Source: Magnetococcales bacterium | Lineage (GTDB): Bacteria; Pseudomonadota; Magnetococcia; Magnetococcales; JADFWU01 | Direction: 5' to 3' | Length of the DNA stretch: 64,000 nt | Assembly (NCBI GenBank): GCA_015234045.1 | Contig: JADFWU010000007.1 | Span: 1-64,000, forward strand | Program-made: the position numbers and the translations under genes | The notes under the pieces: generated by a model | What the model was told of the DNA's origin: nothing | Databases searched by the model: none | Seen by the model: only the letters and a program-made list of their open reading frames with translations | Shown: piece after piece, positions 17,867 through 27,340 of the stretch | Numbering within the stretch: position 1 is the first letter of the stretch | How the letters are laid out: every line of letters starts with the position of its first letter

Positions 17867-18472
17867 TTAAAAGAAATCCTGCCATTCAGAGTCTTTTTTT
17901 GATTTGTTGATTGGTTGCTCAGGATATGTAAGTTGAATCCCACCCAGATAAGGTGATTTCTCATCCAAATTTTTGTCGGAAAAACGGCCAAGAACATAAT
18001 TTATCCAGGAGTCACGTCGGGCGATTAGAAATTCCCGTTCCTTCCCTGCATTTCGTGCACTTAAATAACGCTGATAACGTACAATATCGCCCAACAAGGT
18101 TCGAATCCGAAATACACGAAAGGTAAGATAATTACCTATTTGGTCCAAGAACAAATGGAGAAAAACTGCCAAAAAAACATAATAAAACAAAAAAATTTCG
18201 GAATAGACCGCGTAACAAGCTAGAAAAACAAGGGTTTCATAGTTATGAAATATAAGAATTCGTGGACCAAAATAGTCCCATGTCACATAGGATTTAATGA
18301 GATGGTTTAATGGAGTTATTTTGCGGGAATGAAACCACTGGAAAAGAATGTGATCAGAGTCAATGAGTACCGAGGCAGCAATGAAGACCGCTGCCTCGGT
18401 TGAAGATGACCACATCAAAATGGGTAATGCCCCTATCATCCCCACCGCTAAGTGTTGCTTAGCTTGCATCAT
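17867..18472 (-). CDS. Membrane-bound metal-dependent hydrolase-like protein (YdjM/DUF457-like)
   Basis: A 201-residue membrane protein with about four hydrophobic segments and His/Asp residues placed at helix ends: HLAVG near the start, LIDSDHILF near residue 37-45, HNY, and FLHLFLDQIGNYL. These resemble the YdjM/DUF457 family of inner-membrane putative metal hydrolases. The assignment is by pattern only. It lies one base after the stop of, and is probably co-transcribed with, the radical SAM gene that ends at 18474. Confidence 0.55.
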   Translation of the reverse strand: MMQAKQHLAVGMIGALPILMWSSSTEAAVFIAASVLIDSDHILFQWFHSRKITPLNHLIKSYVTWDYFGPRILIFHNYETLVFLACYAVYSEIFLFYYVFLAVFLHLFLDQIGNYLTFRVFRIRTLLGDIVRYQRYLSARNAGKEREFLIARRDSWINYVLGRFSDKNLDEKSPYLGGIQLTYPEQPINKSKKDSEWQDFF

Positions 18473-18473
18473 A

Positions 18474-19904
18474 TTATTCCGTATTCATCTTTTGACCTTC
18501 CTCAACGGGGATACTTTTATTCGCGTCCCGCTTGTCAACGATATCCAAATCATAGTGCATCTGCATGGACTCTCCTTGATATTCGCGCACAAACTCTTCT
18601 TGACTCATGAGGCGACCTGAATGGGTATCAAGAACGCCATACTTTTCTTCCCGTGGCCGAGTATTGAAAATTCGACAACCAGCACAGTTAAGGGGAATAG
18701 GCTGGTTAGAACGATTGATTAATTTACGGGTCTGGACATATGGCTTGGAATTCCAGATCTCCTTCATCGGTGTTTCAATCAGATTACCAAATGCCCTCTT
18801 GCGTAGTTGAGGCCTATTGTTGGAGATAAAAACAGCACAGCACTGCATAACCAACCCTTTCATCATCACATAGGGTTCCATCCAGGCCATACACATTTCA
18901 GGTCCAGGGCAGTCGGATAAATCATTGGTTCCCGTGAAACTTGCAAACCACTTCCTGGCTGCGGCCCGTTCACTTCCCTTTTGAATAATTTCTTTTGGAA
19001 TCTCTTTTTGTTCCAGATGTTTGATATCATCGAACACGAGCATGCGGTTGAAATTAATTCGTCCTCCAGGTCCAAAATCAGTCCTTGGGGCAAAATCAGC
19101 TATATGATCAATAAACTGAGGAATTTCATTGACATTGTTGTTCATCACTGTATACCCAAAAACAATCTCGGGCAGCATACTGTTCTTCTTTTTCTTCATA
19201 TCAAGAAAACGTTGAATATTGGTATTGACGTTATCAAACTTACAGCCAACTTTTATGGCCTCATAGGTCTCTTTTGTGGCCGCGTCAAATGATACGACCA
19301 TGCCGTCAATCTTCATGTCCACCAATTCTTCAATCATCTCCTCGGTCAAATCACTCAAATGATCAACCTGGTAAACCATTACCTTACGTTCCTTCAAATA
19401 GCGCAGCATTTTCATGCAGTCTTTATTGAGAAACGAAGAGCCCTCACCAACCAGACTGGCCCATTTTAACTTGGGAATGGAGTCCATCATTGTTTTTAAT
19501 TCATCAAACGTAATGTTTAATGCAGGCTGATCACGAACATCCCACATGGTATTTTCACAGTGAATACACTTTTTATCACACACTGTTGTCAGCTCGACCT
19601 CAATCTGGCCGGGCATACGTACCAATTGAGGGAAACGCCGGTAAAGCCAGCCAAAAAAGAAGTATACAAACCCAGCAGAGCCAGGGCCAACCGGGTTGAA
19701 CAACTTCACCCATAGAAAGTTATAGGCTGCTTTAAGCCCCTGTGTACGGGCAATGTGACCGGACATCCTTAAATATTTAAATCCGACCGATGAAATCATT
19801 AACACAACAGCCCATAGGCCGAAGCGCCGCCGTGTAAAAATGAGTGGTGGAGGAATAAATTTTTCTATAATACGGTCAAGTAAAGATAAATCAGATTGTC
19901 GCAT
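18474..19904 (-). CDS. Radical SAM/SPASM enzyme with N-terminal membrane-associated region
   Basis: A protein of about 476 residues with the radical SAM motif CDKKCIHC near residue 115. A SPASM-type Cys-rich C-terminal region includes CPGPEMC, QCCAVF and CAGCRIF for auxiliary Fe-S clusters. Hydrophobic segments lie at the N-terminus. The ATG at 19904 was chosen because the longer open frame runs back into the glycosyltransferase gene; this start leaves a 4-base gap. SPASM enzymes modify peptides, but sugar and aminoglycoside substrates are also known. The substrate here is unknown. Confidence 0.85.
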   Translation of the reverse strand: MRQSDLSLLDRIIEKFIPPPLIFTRRRFGLWAVVLMISSVGFKYLRMSGHIARTQGLKAAYNFLWVKLFNPVGPGSAGFVYFFFGWLYRRFPQLVRMPGQIEVELTTVCDKKCIHCENTMWDVRDQPALNITFDELKTMMDSIPKLKWASLVGEGSSFLNKDCMKMLRYLKERKVMVYQVDHLSDLTEEMIEELVDMKIDGMVVSFDAATKETYEAIKVGCKFDNVNTNIQRFLDMKKKKNSMLPEIVFGYTVMNNNVNEIPQFIDHIADFAPRTDFGPGGRINFNRMLVFDDIKHLEQKEIPKEIIQKGSERAAARKWFASFTGTNDLSDCPGPEMCMAWMEPYVMMKGLVMQCCAVFISNNRPQLRKRAFGNLIETPMKEIWNSKPYVQTRKLINRSNQPIPLNCAGCRIFNTRPREEKYGVLDTHSGRLMSQEEFVREYQGESMQMHYDLDIVDKRDANKSIPVEEGQKMNTE

Positions 19905-19908
19905 TACG

Positions 19909-21123
19909 TTAAGTTCCGTCTGTAAGAGAGTGAAGGAGATTCGCGTAGTGGCGACCAAACCGGGGCCACGAGTATCGCTGGGCAATGTCAATAGAGGCTT
20001 TTTGCATTATAGAGGACACTGGACCAGAAAAATAGTTCAAAATGAGCTCAGCAATATCTTCGTCAGAAGCATCAAGTGGAAGAAGAAAGCCATTTTGGCC
20101 ATGCTTCACAATATCTGAAGGCCCGCCTTTATCAAAGGCTAGCACGGGCACGCCACACGCATTAGCCTCAGTCAAGGACAGGCCAAAGGAGACATTTTTT
20201 TCGAGCAGAATACCGAGCTCTGCAATATTATAAAAGGAAAAAATAGCTTCAGGGTCAGATACAAATCCACAAAAAACCACATGGTCTTCCAGTTGGTATT
20301 CTCTGGTAATCTGTTCCAGTTTTCCTTTTTCAGGACCGTCACCAACCAACAGCAATAATACGCGTACATTGGATTGAACAACAATATTCAATACATTCAA
20401 CACACGATCTAGGTTTTTTTTTCCAACAAATTTCCCTGAAAAAATAATGATTTGAGAGTCATCTGCCAATCTATTTTGAATTTTTTCAGGCAATTCCAGT
20501 AGCTTTTTCGGACGGGCTACCCCTGGTGGCAACACACTAACTTTTTTTGCTCTGTAGAGTTGCTCAACCCATTTTTTATAATCTTTCGAAAAGACGACAA
20601 TATGGTCTGCCCAACCAACAACAATGCGATCAAATGGCCGATATAGCCATGAGAATATTGGTACCAAGTGTCGAAAAACAGATTTTCCTCCAGCCAAAAC
20701 CGTCTCTTTCTGGACATCATAGGCAAAGCGCGGCGGCTGAAAACAGTAATAAAGGCATTTACCTCTAAACAATATTTTATAAAAAAACATGGCAGGCACC
20801 ATATTTTCAGTATAAAAGCATATAACATCAGTGTTTTTAGGTATATTTGTCAGAAGAAATGGTGAAAGGATAAAATCTAACAAACTTTCCAACAGTGGAT
20901 TCTTGAAACGAAAATTAAGAATCCGGGGAAGCCCTTTCAATTGAACACGCTTATCCAAGTGAGGGAGAAACTCATCTGGAAATTTATTGGTCAACACTGT
21001 GTTTTCAAAACCTACATCGGCCATTTCCCGAAAAAGGTTGAAGAGTACCGGTTCTCCTCCACCATGATGTAGCTTAAATTGCGGACAGATATGACAAACC
21101 TTCAATGGCCGTTTTTCAAACAT
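19909..21123 (-). CDS. GT4-family glycosyltransferase
   Basis: A protein of about 404 residues with GT-B architecture. The N-terminal part starts KVCHICPQFKLHHGGGEPV. The C-terminal donor domain carries FSGKFVGKKNLDRVL, LLVGDGPEKGKL, and the EX7E region FGLSLTEANACGVPVLA, as in GT4. The ATG at 21123 was chosen because AGGA lies a suitable distance upstream; it overlaps the epimerase gene by 8 bases. It probably transfers a sugar from a nucleotide donor in the cluster's glycan assembly at the inner membrane. Confidence 0.88.
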   Translation of the reverse strand: MFEKRPLKVCHICPQFKLHHGGGEPVLFNLFREMADVGFENTVLTNKFPDEFLPHLDKRVQLKGLPRILNFRFKNPLLESLLDFILSPFLLTNIPKNTDVICFYTENMVPAMFFYKILFRGKCLYYCFQPPRFAYDVQKETVLAGGKSVFRHLVPIFSWLYRPFDRIVVGWADHIVVFSKDYKKWVEQLYRAKKVSVLPPGVARPKKLLELPEKIQNRLADDSQIIIFSGKFVGKKNLDRVLNVLNIVVQSNVRVLLLLVGDGPEKGKLEQITREYQLEDHVVFCGFVSDPEAIFSFYNIAELGILLEKNVSFGLSLTEANACGVPVLAFDKGGPSDIVKHGQNGFLLPLDASDEDIAELILNYFSGPVSSIMQKASIDIAQRYSWPRFGRHYANLLHSLTDGT

Positions 21124-22144
21124 TAAAGATCCTTTTATTTTCCAGAACCCAATCATGTAATCGCTTTAATCCAACCTGTGGCGAAATAGTTGGTTCCCAG
21201 CCTAACTGTTTCTTGGCAAGACTCGTATCGCTGACAAAATATTTCAGATCTCCATGACGCTCTCCGCCAAATTGATAATCAACTTTCCGCCCTAACACTT
21301 CCTCAAGGTAGTCAATACATTCCAGCAAAGAAATTGTATTTGTTTCGCCACCACCAATATTGTAGATTCCCGGTTGCTGTTTTTCATAAAATGCATGGAA
21401 TGCAGTGCAAACATCGGTTGCAAAAACAATATCACGTAGTTGTTTTCCATTTCCGAATAGAGTAATGGCTTTTTTCCGTATGGCACTGATGGTAAAATGT
21501 GCGGCCCAGCCATGATCTTCGCCGCCAAATTGATTTTCCCCATAGAGTCCGGTCAACCGGAAAGTGGCTGCTTTGACCCCATAGGAATGAATATAGGCCA
21601 TCAGGTAATCCTCACCCGACTTTTTTGATGCATGCAATGGAGTTAAAGTCCCAGTCATCACCGGATGGCTCTCTGATATGGCAACCGGATCTCGAATATA
21701 ACGTTTTTTTTCTTCATGCAAGGTATCGTTGATGCCAGTTCCGTAGATATGGATGGTACCGCATGTAGCGACTGGAATTTGATGAATCCGCGCTGCTTCC
21801 AATACGTTGAATGTCCCCAAGGCATTGGTAGTAAAATCTAATACAGGGTCAGTTACCGACAGGGTCATAGCAGGTTGTGCTGCCGTATGAATGATATAAT
21901 CGCAACCATCGGAAGCGGTCAGCAACTCATCAAAATTCCGAATATCTTGAGTAAGAATCTCAACACCAATTGAGTTCAACAAATCCCGATTGTAGTTTCT
22001 GGCCAGTTCAACATTGAAACCGGTTCGCTCCAACTCATATTTTGTCATATTATCGTATGAGATGACATCCCACCCCATCTTTCGATAGTATGTACATACA
22101 TGAGATCCTAAAAAACCACACCCACCCGTTACCATGACCTTCAT
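21116..22144 (-). CDS. Extended SDR sugar epimerase/dehydratase-like protein lacking the catalytic Tyr
   Basis: A 342-residue extended SDR with the NAD motif GGCGFLG at residues 7-13 and a DIRNFD adenine-site region. The active-site segment, normally YxxxK after a Pro, reads TPLHASKKSGEDYL, so Leu stands where Tyr is expected while the Lys is kept. Downstream sugar-binding features (NIGGGETNTISLLE) are intact. The nearest-looking families are CDP-paratose epimerase and dTDP-glucose dehydratase-like enzymes. It overlaps the nucleotidyltransferase by 4 bases, suggesting a shared sugar-nucleotide substrate. Confidence 0.82.
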   Translation of the reverse strand: MKVMVTGGCGFLGSHVCTYYRKMGWDVISYDNMTKYELERTGFNVELARNYNRDLLNSIGVEILTQDIRNFDELLTASDGCDYIIHTAAQPAMTLSVTDPVLDFTTNALGTFNVLEAARIHQIPVATCGTIHIYGTGINDTLHEEKKRYIRDPVAISESHPVMTGTLTPLHASKKSGEDYLMAYIHSYGVKAATFRLTGLYGENQFGGEDHGWAAHFTISAIRKKAITLFGNGKQLRDIVFATDVCTAFHAFYEKQQPGIYNIGGGETNTISLLECIDYLEEVLGRKVDYQFGGERHGDLKYFVSDTSLAKKQLGWEPTISPQVGLKRLHDWVLENKRIFNV

Positions 22145-22869
22145 ATGTTTTCCTCACTATACTGAATTTCAGATTGTGTATTAATGTTCTTATAGCTTGT
22201 ACCGATAGAGAATGAACGAACATCGTGTCCTGCGTCTATAGCGCACTGGATTAAATCTGGAAATTCTTTTTCTGTCCGTTGATGGCTAATCGGTGTGTAC
22301 GGAATAAATTCAAGAATCCCATTGCGAAACAAACAATTACCTGTTCCCTGAATATTATTCAAAGGACGCGGTGGTTTTTCGATCAAACGAAAAATTTTAT
22401 TGTCTTCCCCTTGAAGAATCCCATATGTTTTGGACACTTCGGACCTATCTTTAGGAATTGTGACACCACATACTGAAAACAGGTTATTATCCTGAAAATA
22501 ATCAAGCATTTCTTTGTGACGTGCACCGTGCATAACCTCATCACCCAAAAATGTCATGAAGTCAGCACCATCCAAAGCTTCTGAAGCCGTCTCAATAGCA
22601 TGAACCAAACCTTTCCGTTCCTGCTGAATAACGTATTGGATTTTTGCCCCCTGATAATGAATTCCAAATTGATTTATGATGTCTTCAGCACGATACCCGA
22701 CGACAATTATAATTTCGGTCAATCCAGTCGATATGGCACAGTCCAGGCTATAAGATATCAACGGCTTGCCTTTGAAAGACAGCATGCACTTGTTGGTATT
22801 GACAGTCCGCTCTTTGAGGCGACTTCCCCGCCCACCGGCCAAGATCAACCCTTTGATCTGTCTAGACAC
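22141..22869 (-). CDS. Sugar-phosphate nucleotidyltransferase
   Basis: A protein of about 242 residues with the NTP_transferase signature GLILAGGRGSRL at the N-terminus, NTNKCMLSFKGKPLI, and an acidic FLGDEVMHG metal site. It activates a sugar-1-phosphate, perhaps heptose-1-phosphate or hexose-1-phosphate, given hldE- and gmhA-like neighbours. The GTG at 22869 was chosen since GGAGG lies four bases before it. An in-frame ATG at 22887 has no good ribosome site. It is coupled to the epimerase by ATGA-type overlap. Confidence 0.85.
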   Translation of the reverse strand: MSRQIKGLILAGGRGSRLKERTVNTNKCMLSFKGKPLISYSLDCAISTGLTEIIIVVGYRAEDIINQFGIHYQGAKIQYVIQQERKGLVHAIETASEALDGADFMTFLGDEVMHGARHKEMLDYFQDNNLFSVCGVTIPKDRSEVSKTYGILQGEDNKIFRLIEKPPRPLNNIQGTGNCLFRNGILEFIPYTPISHQRTEKEFPDLIQCAIDAGHDVRSFSIGTSYKNINTQSEIQYSEENI

Positions 22870-22956
22870 ATTACCTCCGCTTACCATTCTTTACAATTTC
22901 AAGAGACAGCATAAAAAAAACCTGTTCTGTCGCAAACCTTCGAATCAAATAGTAGA

Positions 22957-22988
22957 GACCTCTTATAGTGATTTCGACTCAAAATTAG
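22957..22988. repeat. Repeat A, short fragment
   Basis: About 32 bases resembling the left end of repeat A (compare 35096-35131): CCTCTTATAG, then TGATTTCGACTCAAAATTA. It lies in the 237-base gap between the nucleotidyltransferase and a radical SAM gene. The rest of that gap holds a 10-bp palindrome ATGTTAACAT near 22998 and nothing else recognised. Confidence 0.45.
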
Positions 22989-23106
22989 CGTTGTTCATGT
23001 TAACATTGACCTTCTCAGAGTCACCATTGCCCCCGATCGTCTTTCAGGCAAATCACAGGGCGACCTTCTTGTCTCGTTTGGCTTTCATTAAGAAATCAAT
23101 GGTGAA

Positions 23107-24210
23107 TCAGATAAAATTAACATGGGGCACTCTGTTCTCCACAATCTGCCAAAGATAGCGGTTGATCTCATCCATGCGGCAGTTATTGCGGCATTGGTGA
23201 ATGTCTAAATCCTCTTTAACAAAGGTATAATTAGCTCGACGCGGCTCCCCTTCCCAGATCTCCTGGAAGGTTTGTTCATTGATGTTGCCAAACTCGAAAC
23301 GGTTATCCAACAGATAAGCACTACAGCCAGAAACCGTACCATCCGCAACAATATAGGCCCATAGAAAGGGCACTGCGTAACAATGCTGATAGCGCTCGGA
23401 TGTATTGATATGTTTTTGAATGGTTTTACGCCGAAAAACCACTTTAAATGAATCGCTACTCAGCATTTCCAGCTTGTCTCCCATCTCCATCATCGGACGA
23501 TAATCAATGCCCTCATAGGTGCGGGTATTGCTGAACATATGTTGAGAGTAAGGCTTAATCACCAGATAATCCAGACAAATCTCATCCCGGCACACCCTGG
23601 CCAGGGTCTCCATTTCATGGGCGTTTTCTGGCAGTAACAGTGATTGAGCACCGATGACGCAATCCAATCCTGCCTCATTACGACGCATAATGGCCTGCTT
23701 CATATTATCTATGGTCGTATCAAAATCCTGTGCTTTGGTTTGATGGATTTTTGAGTAGGTTTCAGCAGTTCCAGCGTTGATAGAGGTTTTGATCCAACTG
23801 ATATTGGACATGGCAACGTCTAGAAAATCCTTGGGCATCACCGAGAAATTGGTGGTCATAGAGACATCAATGCCCGCCTGTTTGGTGAGAGCACAAATCT
23901 CGGAAATCTTCTTATGCAGCATCGGCTCGCCTTCTCCAGCGTACATAATGCTTTTCACACCCAATTTACCCATTTCCAGCAAGCGTTTCTGTAAAATCTC
24001 CAGCTTGAGCTGAACCGGTTTATACTCCAGATAGTCCACCGCACAAAAGGTGCAGCGGTGATTACATGCCCCAATAGGCGACACCTCAATATAGAGGGGA
24101 TAGACCGAGCGTGCCTGCTCCCATCCAGCGCGGGCATCAAGCAGCTGCGCCACATGTTTTGGATGATAGATCAGCTTATGACTGTCGATGCGAAATTGGT
24201 CGCTCATCAT
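23107..24210 (-). CDS. Radical SAM/SPASM enzyme
   Basis: This 367-residue protein has the motif CNHRCTFC near residue 49-56 and a GEGEPMLHKKI loop. The C-terminal Cys pattern (CYAVPFLWAYI, GCSAYLL, CRNNCRM) is typical of a SPASM-like auxiliary cluster region. It lies directly downstream of the gmhA-like gene and upstream of the nucleotidyltransferase. It is probably part of the same pathway, perhaps modifying the heptose or another sugar. Two consecutive ATG codons are present; the first is given. Confidence 0.86.
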   Translation of the reverse strand: MMSDQFRIDSHKLIYHPKHVAQLLDARAGWEQARSVYPLYIEVSPIGACNHRCTFCAVDYLEYKPVQLKLEILQKRLLEMGKLGVKSIMYAGEGEPMLHKKISEICALTKQAGIDVSMTTNFSVMPKDFLDVAMSNISWIKTSINAGTAETYSKIHQTKAQDFDTTIDNMKQAIMRRNEAGLDCVIGAQSLLLPENAHEMETLARVCRDEICLDYLVIKPYSQHMFSNTRTYEGIDYRPMMEMGDKLEMLSSDSFKVVFRRKTIQKHINTSERYQHCYAVPFLWAYIVADGTVSGCSAYLLDNRFEFGNINEQTFQEIWEGEPRRANYTFVKEDLDIHQCRNNCRMDEINRYLWQIVENRVPHVNFI

Positions 24211-24219
24211 GGCCCGATA

Positions 24220-24798
24220 TCAAGCTGTTTTAGGTGTTGCCATCTCAAGATGATCCATCCAGTGATGGAGGAGAACGGCATGAGCACTCTCCACCATGCC
24301 ATACGTATCCGCTGGGACATGAATATTGAGATCACCCAATGAACGCAGAGTATTATCCGGTTTCATGCCGGTGAGACTGACGATAAAACCCGCTTTATCA
24401 CGAGCGGCCTTGGCACCTTCCACCACATTGGGCGAATTGCCTGAACTGCTGATGGCCACCAGGATATCACCTGCATCCATTTTCTGACGCAGTGGATGTG
24501 CAAACACCTGATCATAGGTGATATCATTGGAAATGGCAGTCATCATGCCCGCATCGAAAAACACTTCCGTACGCACTTTACCGTTTTTACCTACGTCACA
24601 GGCAAAGTGAGAGGCCATTGATGCACTGGCACCATTACCGATCAGATAAAACCGACCGGTATTTTCGCGTAGCTTCAGTGTCTGTTTGAGCCACAGGTCA
24701 AACCCGTCATCCATATCAAGGGCTCTACCGTTGATATCGGTCAGAGTTGTCTGTTTGAGAAACCGGTGCAGTTTTTTCGCATAGTTGGACCACTTCAT
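24220..24798 (-). CDS. gmhA: SIS-domain sedoheptulose-7-phosphate isomerase-like protein
   Basis: A 192-residue SIS-domain protein with GNGASASMASHFACD and ISSSGNSPNVVEGAKAA, the two phosphosugar-binding Ser clusters of GmhA. GmhA converts sedoheptulose 7-phosphate to D-glycero-D-manno-heptose 7-phosphate, the first step to activated heptose. The adjacent hldE-like gene supports that reading. DiaA-like or other SIS proteins are alternatives. It overlaps the preceding gene by 4 bases. Confidence 0.82.
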   Translation of the reverse strand: MKWSNYAKKLHRFLKQTTLTDINGRALDMDDGFDLWLKQTLKLRENTGRFYLIGNGASASMASHFACDVGKNGKVRTEVFFDAGMMTAISNDITYDQVFAHPLRQKMDAGDILVAISSSGNSPNVVEGAKAARDKAGFIVSLTGMKPDNTLRSLGDLNIHVPADTYGMVESAHAVLLHHWMDHLEMATPKTA

Positions 24799-25790
24799 GG
24801 TCGGCTCTCCTCGGTATTGTCAGACTGGTATCGAGTGTTGACCAGTGACCAGAGCTGAGGCACCGTATGTGCATGGTCACCCCGCACATAAAAGCTCTCA
24901 CCACCATCGGCAACCGTGCGTACCAACATGGTTTTCCAGGGGCGATAGTAGTAGGACGGATTCTGCTTGACCGCTTCACCCTGGGTCACATTGGACGGCA
25001 GATCGCGCAGATCACACACCAGCGTAGTAAAATGAGCGATTTGGCGATTTTCGGCCTGAGCCACATTACGCACCATGGAAAGGGCTTTCAAATAGACTTC
25101 CGGCCCCATGACCGCACTGCCCAGATTCATGACGACACCGTTTTCCAAATTCTCCAACACATGAGCAAAGCGCAGGAAATCACGGTGTGATGTAGCGCCC
25201 CATGCGGCACCGTCAAAATTAGCGTGTGGATGGATGATATCATAACCAATACCCACATGGACGGTTACCGGCACCCCAAGCCGCCATGCATGGGCAAGCA
25301 TGCTGATATCAGCATGCTTAAAGTCACCTTCGGCAATCACACGTCCAACCGCCTCACCGATACCCTCTTGGCGCTGATGAGCCTCCCGAACGATATCATT
25401 TATCTCACCGGTTTCTTGCCACATGCCGAAGCGACCATCCCGGATATAGTGAGCCACACTCTCAGTAGTCGCACCAATACGGGCAAACTCATAGTCGTGG
25501 ATTACACCGGCACCGTTCAGAGCAATCGCCGACAACAGCCCCTTCTCCATCCAGTCAATCAAGTAACGTTGCACACCAGCCCGCAATACATGAGCACCCA
25601 TCATCAAAACAATGGATGCCCCTTTGCGTTTGGCCCGTACCAGTCTGTCTGCAACCTGATCCAGCCCGTCCAGGGTGTGTGGCATGGGCCGTAACGATTT
25701 GATAACGGACAAATCCAGATCGTGTTGACGCGCTGAGAGCGGATGGAGTGTCAAGCGGTTTGGATCAAACTGGGCAAAGCGACTACTCAC
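24795..25790 (-). CDS. Deoxyhypusine synthase-like protein in the heptose operon
   Basis: A protein of about 331 residues. The pattern of ASIVLMMGAHVLRAGVQRYL followed by LNGAGVIHDYEFARIG resembles the NAD-binding core of deoxyhypusine synthase-like proteins. It also carries GIGYDIIHPHANFDG and GSAVMGPEVYLKAL. Bacterial members of this family often have unknown roles. The GTG at 25790 was chosen because GAGG lies five bases upstream and because longer versions run into hldE. It is sandwiched between heptose genes, so a sugar-related role is inferred. Confidence 0.6.
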   Translation of the reverse strand: MSSRFAQFDPNRLTLHPLSARQHDLDLSVIKSLRPMPHTLDGLDQVADRLVRAKRKGASIVLMMGAHVLRAGVQRYLIDWMEKGLLSAIALNGAGVIHDYEFARIGATTESVAHYIRDGRFGMWQETGEINDIVREAHQRQEGIGEAVGRVIAEGDFKHADISMLAHAWRLGVPVTVHVGIGYDIIHPHANFDGAAWGATSHRDFLRFAHVLENLENGVVMNLGSAVMGPEVYLKALSMVRNVAQAENRQIAHFTTLVCDLRDLPSNVTQGEAVKQNPSYYYRPWKTMLVRTVADGGESFYVRGDHAHTVPQLWSLVNTRYQSDNTEESRP

Positions 25791-25800
25791 GATGACCTCA

Positions 25801-27321
25801 TTACTTAAGCAACGATTTGACATGTTTACTAAAGCTGGCCTTATCCACCGGTCGCTGATTACCAATAATCTCCACAGCCAAAGCACCAGCAACATTACCG
25901 ATAAAACCAACCAACTCATCCGCCGTACCATTGCGAATCGCCATGGAGGCTACTGAAAGCAGCGCATCCCCACTGCCAATCCGGTCGAGCACTTGAAAGG
26001 CAAATGCAGGTACTTCAATGATGACACCATCCTCATTGCGAATCATACATCCCCGTTTGCCACGGGTGATCAGCACATGCTTACTATTCAGACGCTCGGC
26101 GATATCATGCAACATGGGATAGATATCACCAGTCTCCTGACGCATTTCCAGACGAAGTTCCGATTCGGACAAACAAATAAAATCGGCTCTGGGATAGCGG
26201 GATATGGTGTGAAAACCACGGTTACCAGCATTGGCCTGGGTATTGACGGCCAAATAAGGAGATTTTTCCACCAGTACCGAAAGCATACGATCAGTGACCG
26301 CACCGTGACCATAATCGGCCACCACCACCAGATCAAATTTCTCCAAGTTCTCCGACAACCAGTCGCAACACTGATCCTCTACCGATTTTGGCAAAGGCGC
26401 ATCTCCAGATACATAAACCTCGAACATTTTGTTCAGGCTATACCCTTCAATAAAGCGCCGTTTGATTATGGTAGGAATGCCAGGATGGTGAAAGAATACC
26501 GGTGTAACATTCTCTTCCAGAGTATCCAGGATAAACGGTTCGTAATCATTCTGATCGCCGAGAATGGAAAACAGCGTGGTTTTGTTGGAAAAGTTGGCAA
26601 TATGGTTGGCAATAGAGACCACACCACCAGCAAACATGTCATTATTGAGATATTTAACAACGATGATCGGTTCTTTGGATGATTTGCCAATCGCCTCAGT
26701 AAAGTGATAATCATCCAGAATGGTATCCCCTACCACCAGCACATTGAGATTTGACATCTCCTCAATGGCATCAAACACCTCTTCAACAGAGTGGCGTTGG
26801 CGCAATAACAAGAGGTAGTTCTGTATATCTTCTGGAAAATTGGATAGATAGCGGTTGATCAGATTGGTGGAACTGAATACGACATCTTCAGTAAAGCGCA
26901 GCTGAGCGCCGATCTCTTCAATGACTTTGAGTTCACGACCAATCTTTCCCGTATGATCCGATTCAATGGTGCGAAACTCAACACCTTTGACATAAATATC
27001 TGGTTGAATCAATCTCAAGGTCTTTTCGGCTGTAGGCCACTCATTGATGGCGACATAATCGACAAATGAGAGCGCAGCAACGGCTTCAGCACGTAGATCC
27101 TGTGGAAATGCTGGTCGATGTGGCCCTTTGTCAACGAATTTATCCGGCGTCAGAGTAACGATCAGGACATCGCCCATAGTGCGAGCCTCCTGAAAATGAC
27201 GCAGGTGGCCAATATGCAATAGGTCAAAGCAGCCGTGGCACTGAACAACAACTTTCCCTTGGCGTTTTGCCTCACGGCTAAGATCCATTAACTTATTGAT
27301 TTTATGTATTTTTTTCTTCAC
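25801..27321 (-). CDS. HldE-like bifunctional heptose kinase/nucleotidyltransferase in reversed domain order
   Basis: A protein of about 506 residues. The N-terminal nucleotidyltransferase domain comes first (QCHGCFDLLHIGHLRHFQ with the HIGH motif, then DIYVKG). The PfkB-type kinase domain is C-terminal (VVGDTILDDYHF, FAGGVVSIANHI, and the catalytic GSGDA). E. coli HldE has kinase first and nucleotidyltransferase last. It should phosphorylate a heptose 7-phosphate and activate heptose 1-phosphate. The GTG at 27321 was chosen because GGAAGG lies four bases upstream. Confidence 0.88.
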   Translation of the reverse strand: MKKKIHKINKLMDLSREAKRQGKVVVQCHGCFDLLHIGHLRHFQEARTMGDVLIVTLTPDKFVDKGPHRPAFPQDLRAEAVAALSFVDYVAINEWPTAEKTLRLIQPDIYVKGVEFRTIESDHTGKIGRELKVIEEIGAQLRFTEDVVFSSTNLINRYLSNFPEDIQNYLLLLRQRHSVEEVFDAIEEMSNLNVLVVGDTILDDYHFTEAIGKSSKEPIIVVKYLNNDMFAGGVVSIANHIANFSNKTTLFSILGDQNDYEPFILDTLEENVTPVFFHHPGIPTIIKRRFIEGYSLNKMFEVYVSGDAPLPKSVEDQCCDWLSENLEKFDLVVVADYGHGAVTDRMLSVLVEKSPYLAVNTQANAGNRGFHTISRYPRADFICLSESELRLEMRQETGDIYPMLHDIAERLNSKHVLITRGKRGCMIRNEDGVIIEVPAFAFQVLDRIGSGDALLSVASMAIRNGTADELVGFIGNVAGALAVEIIGNQRPVDKASFSKHVKSLLK

Positions 27322-27340
27322 GATCCCTTCCCTGTTTGGA

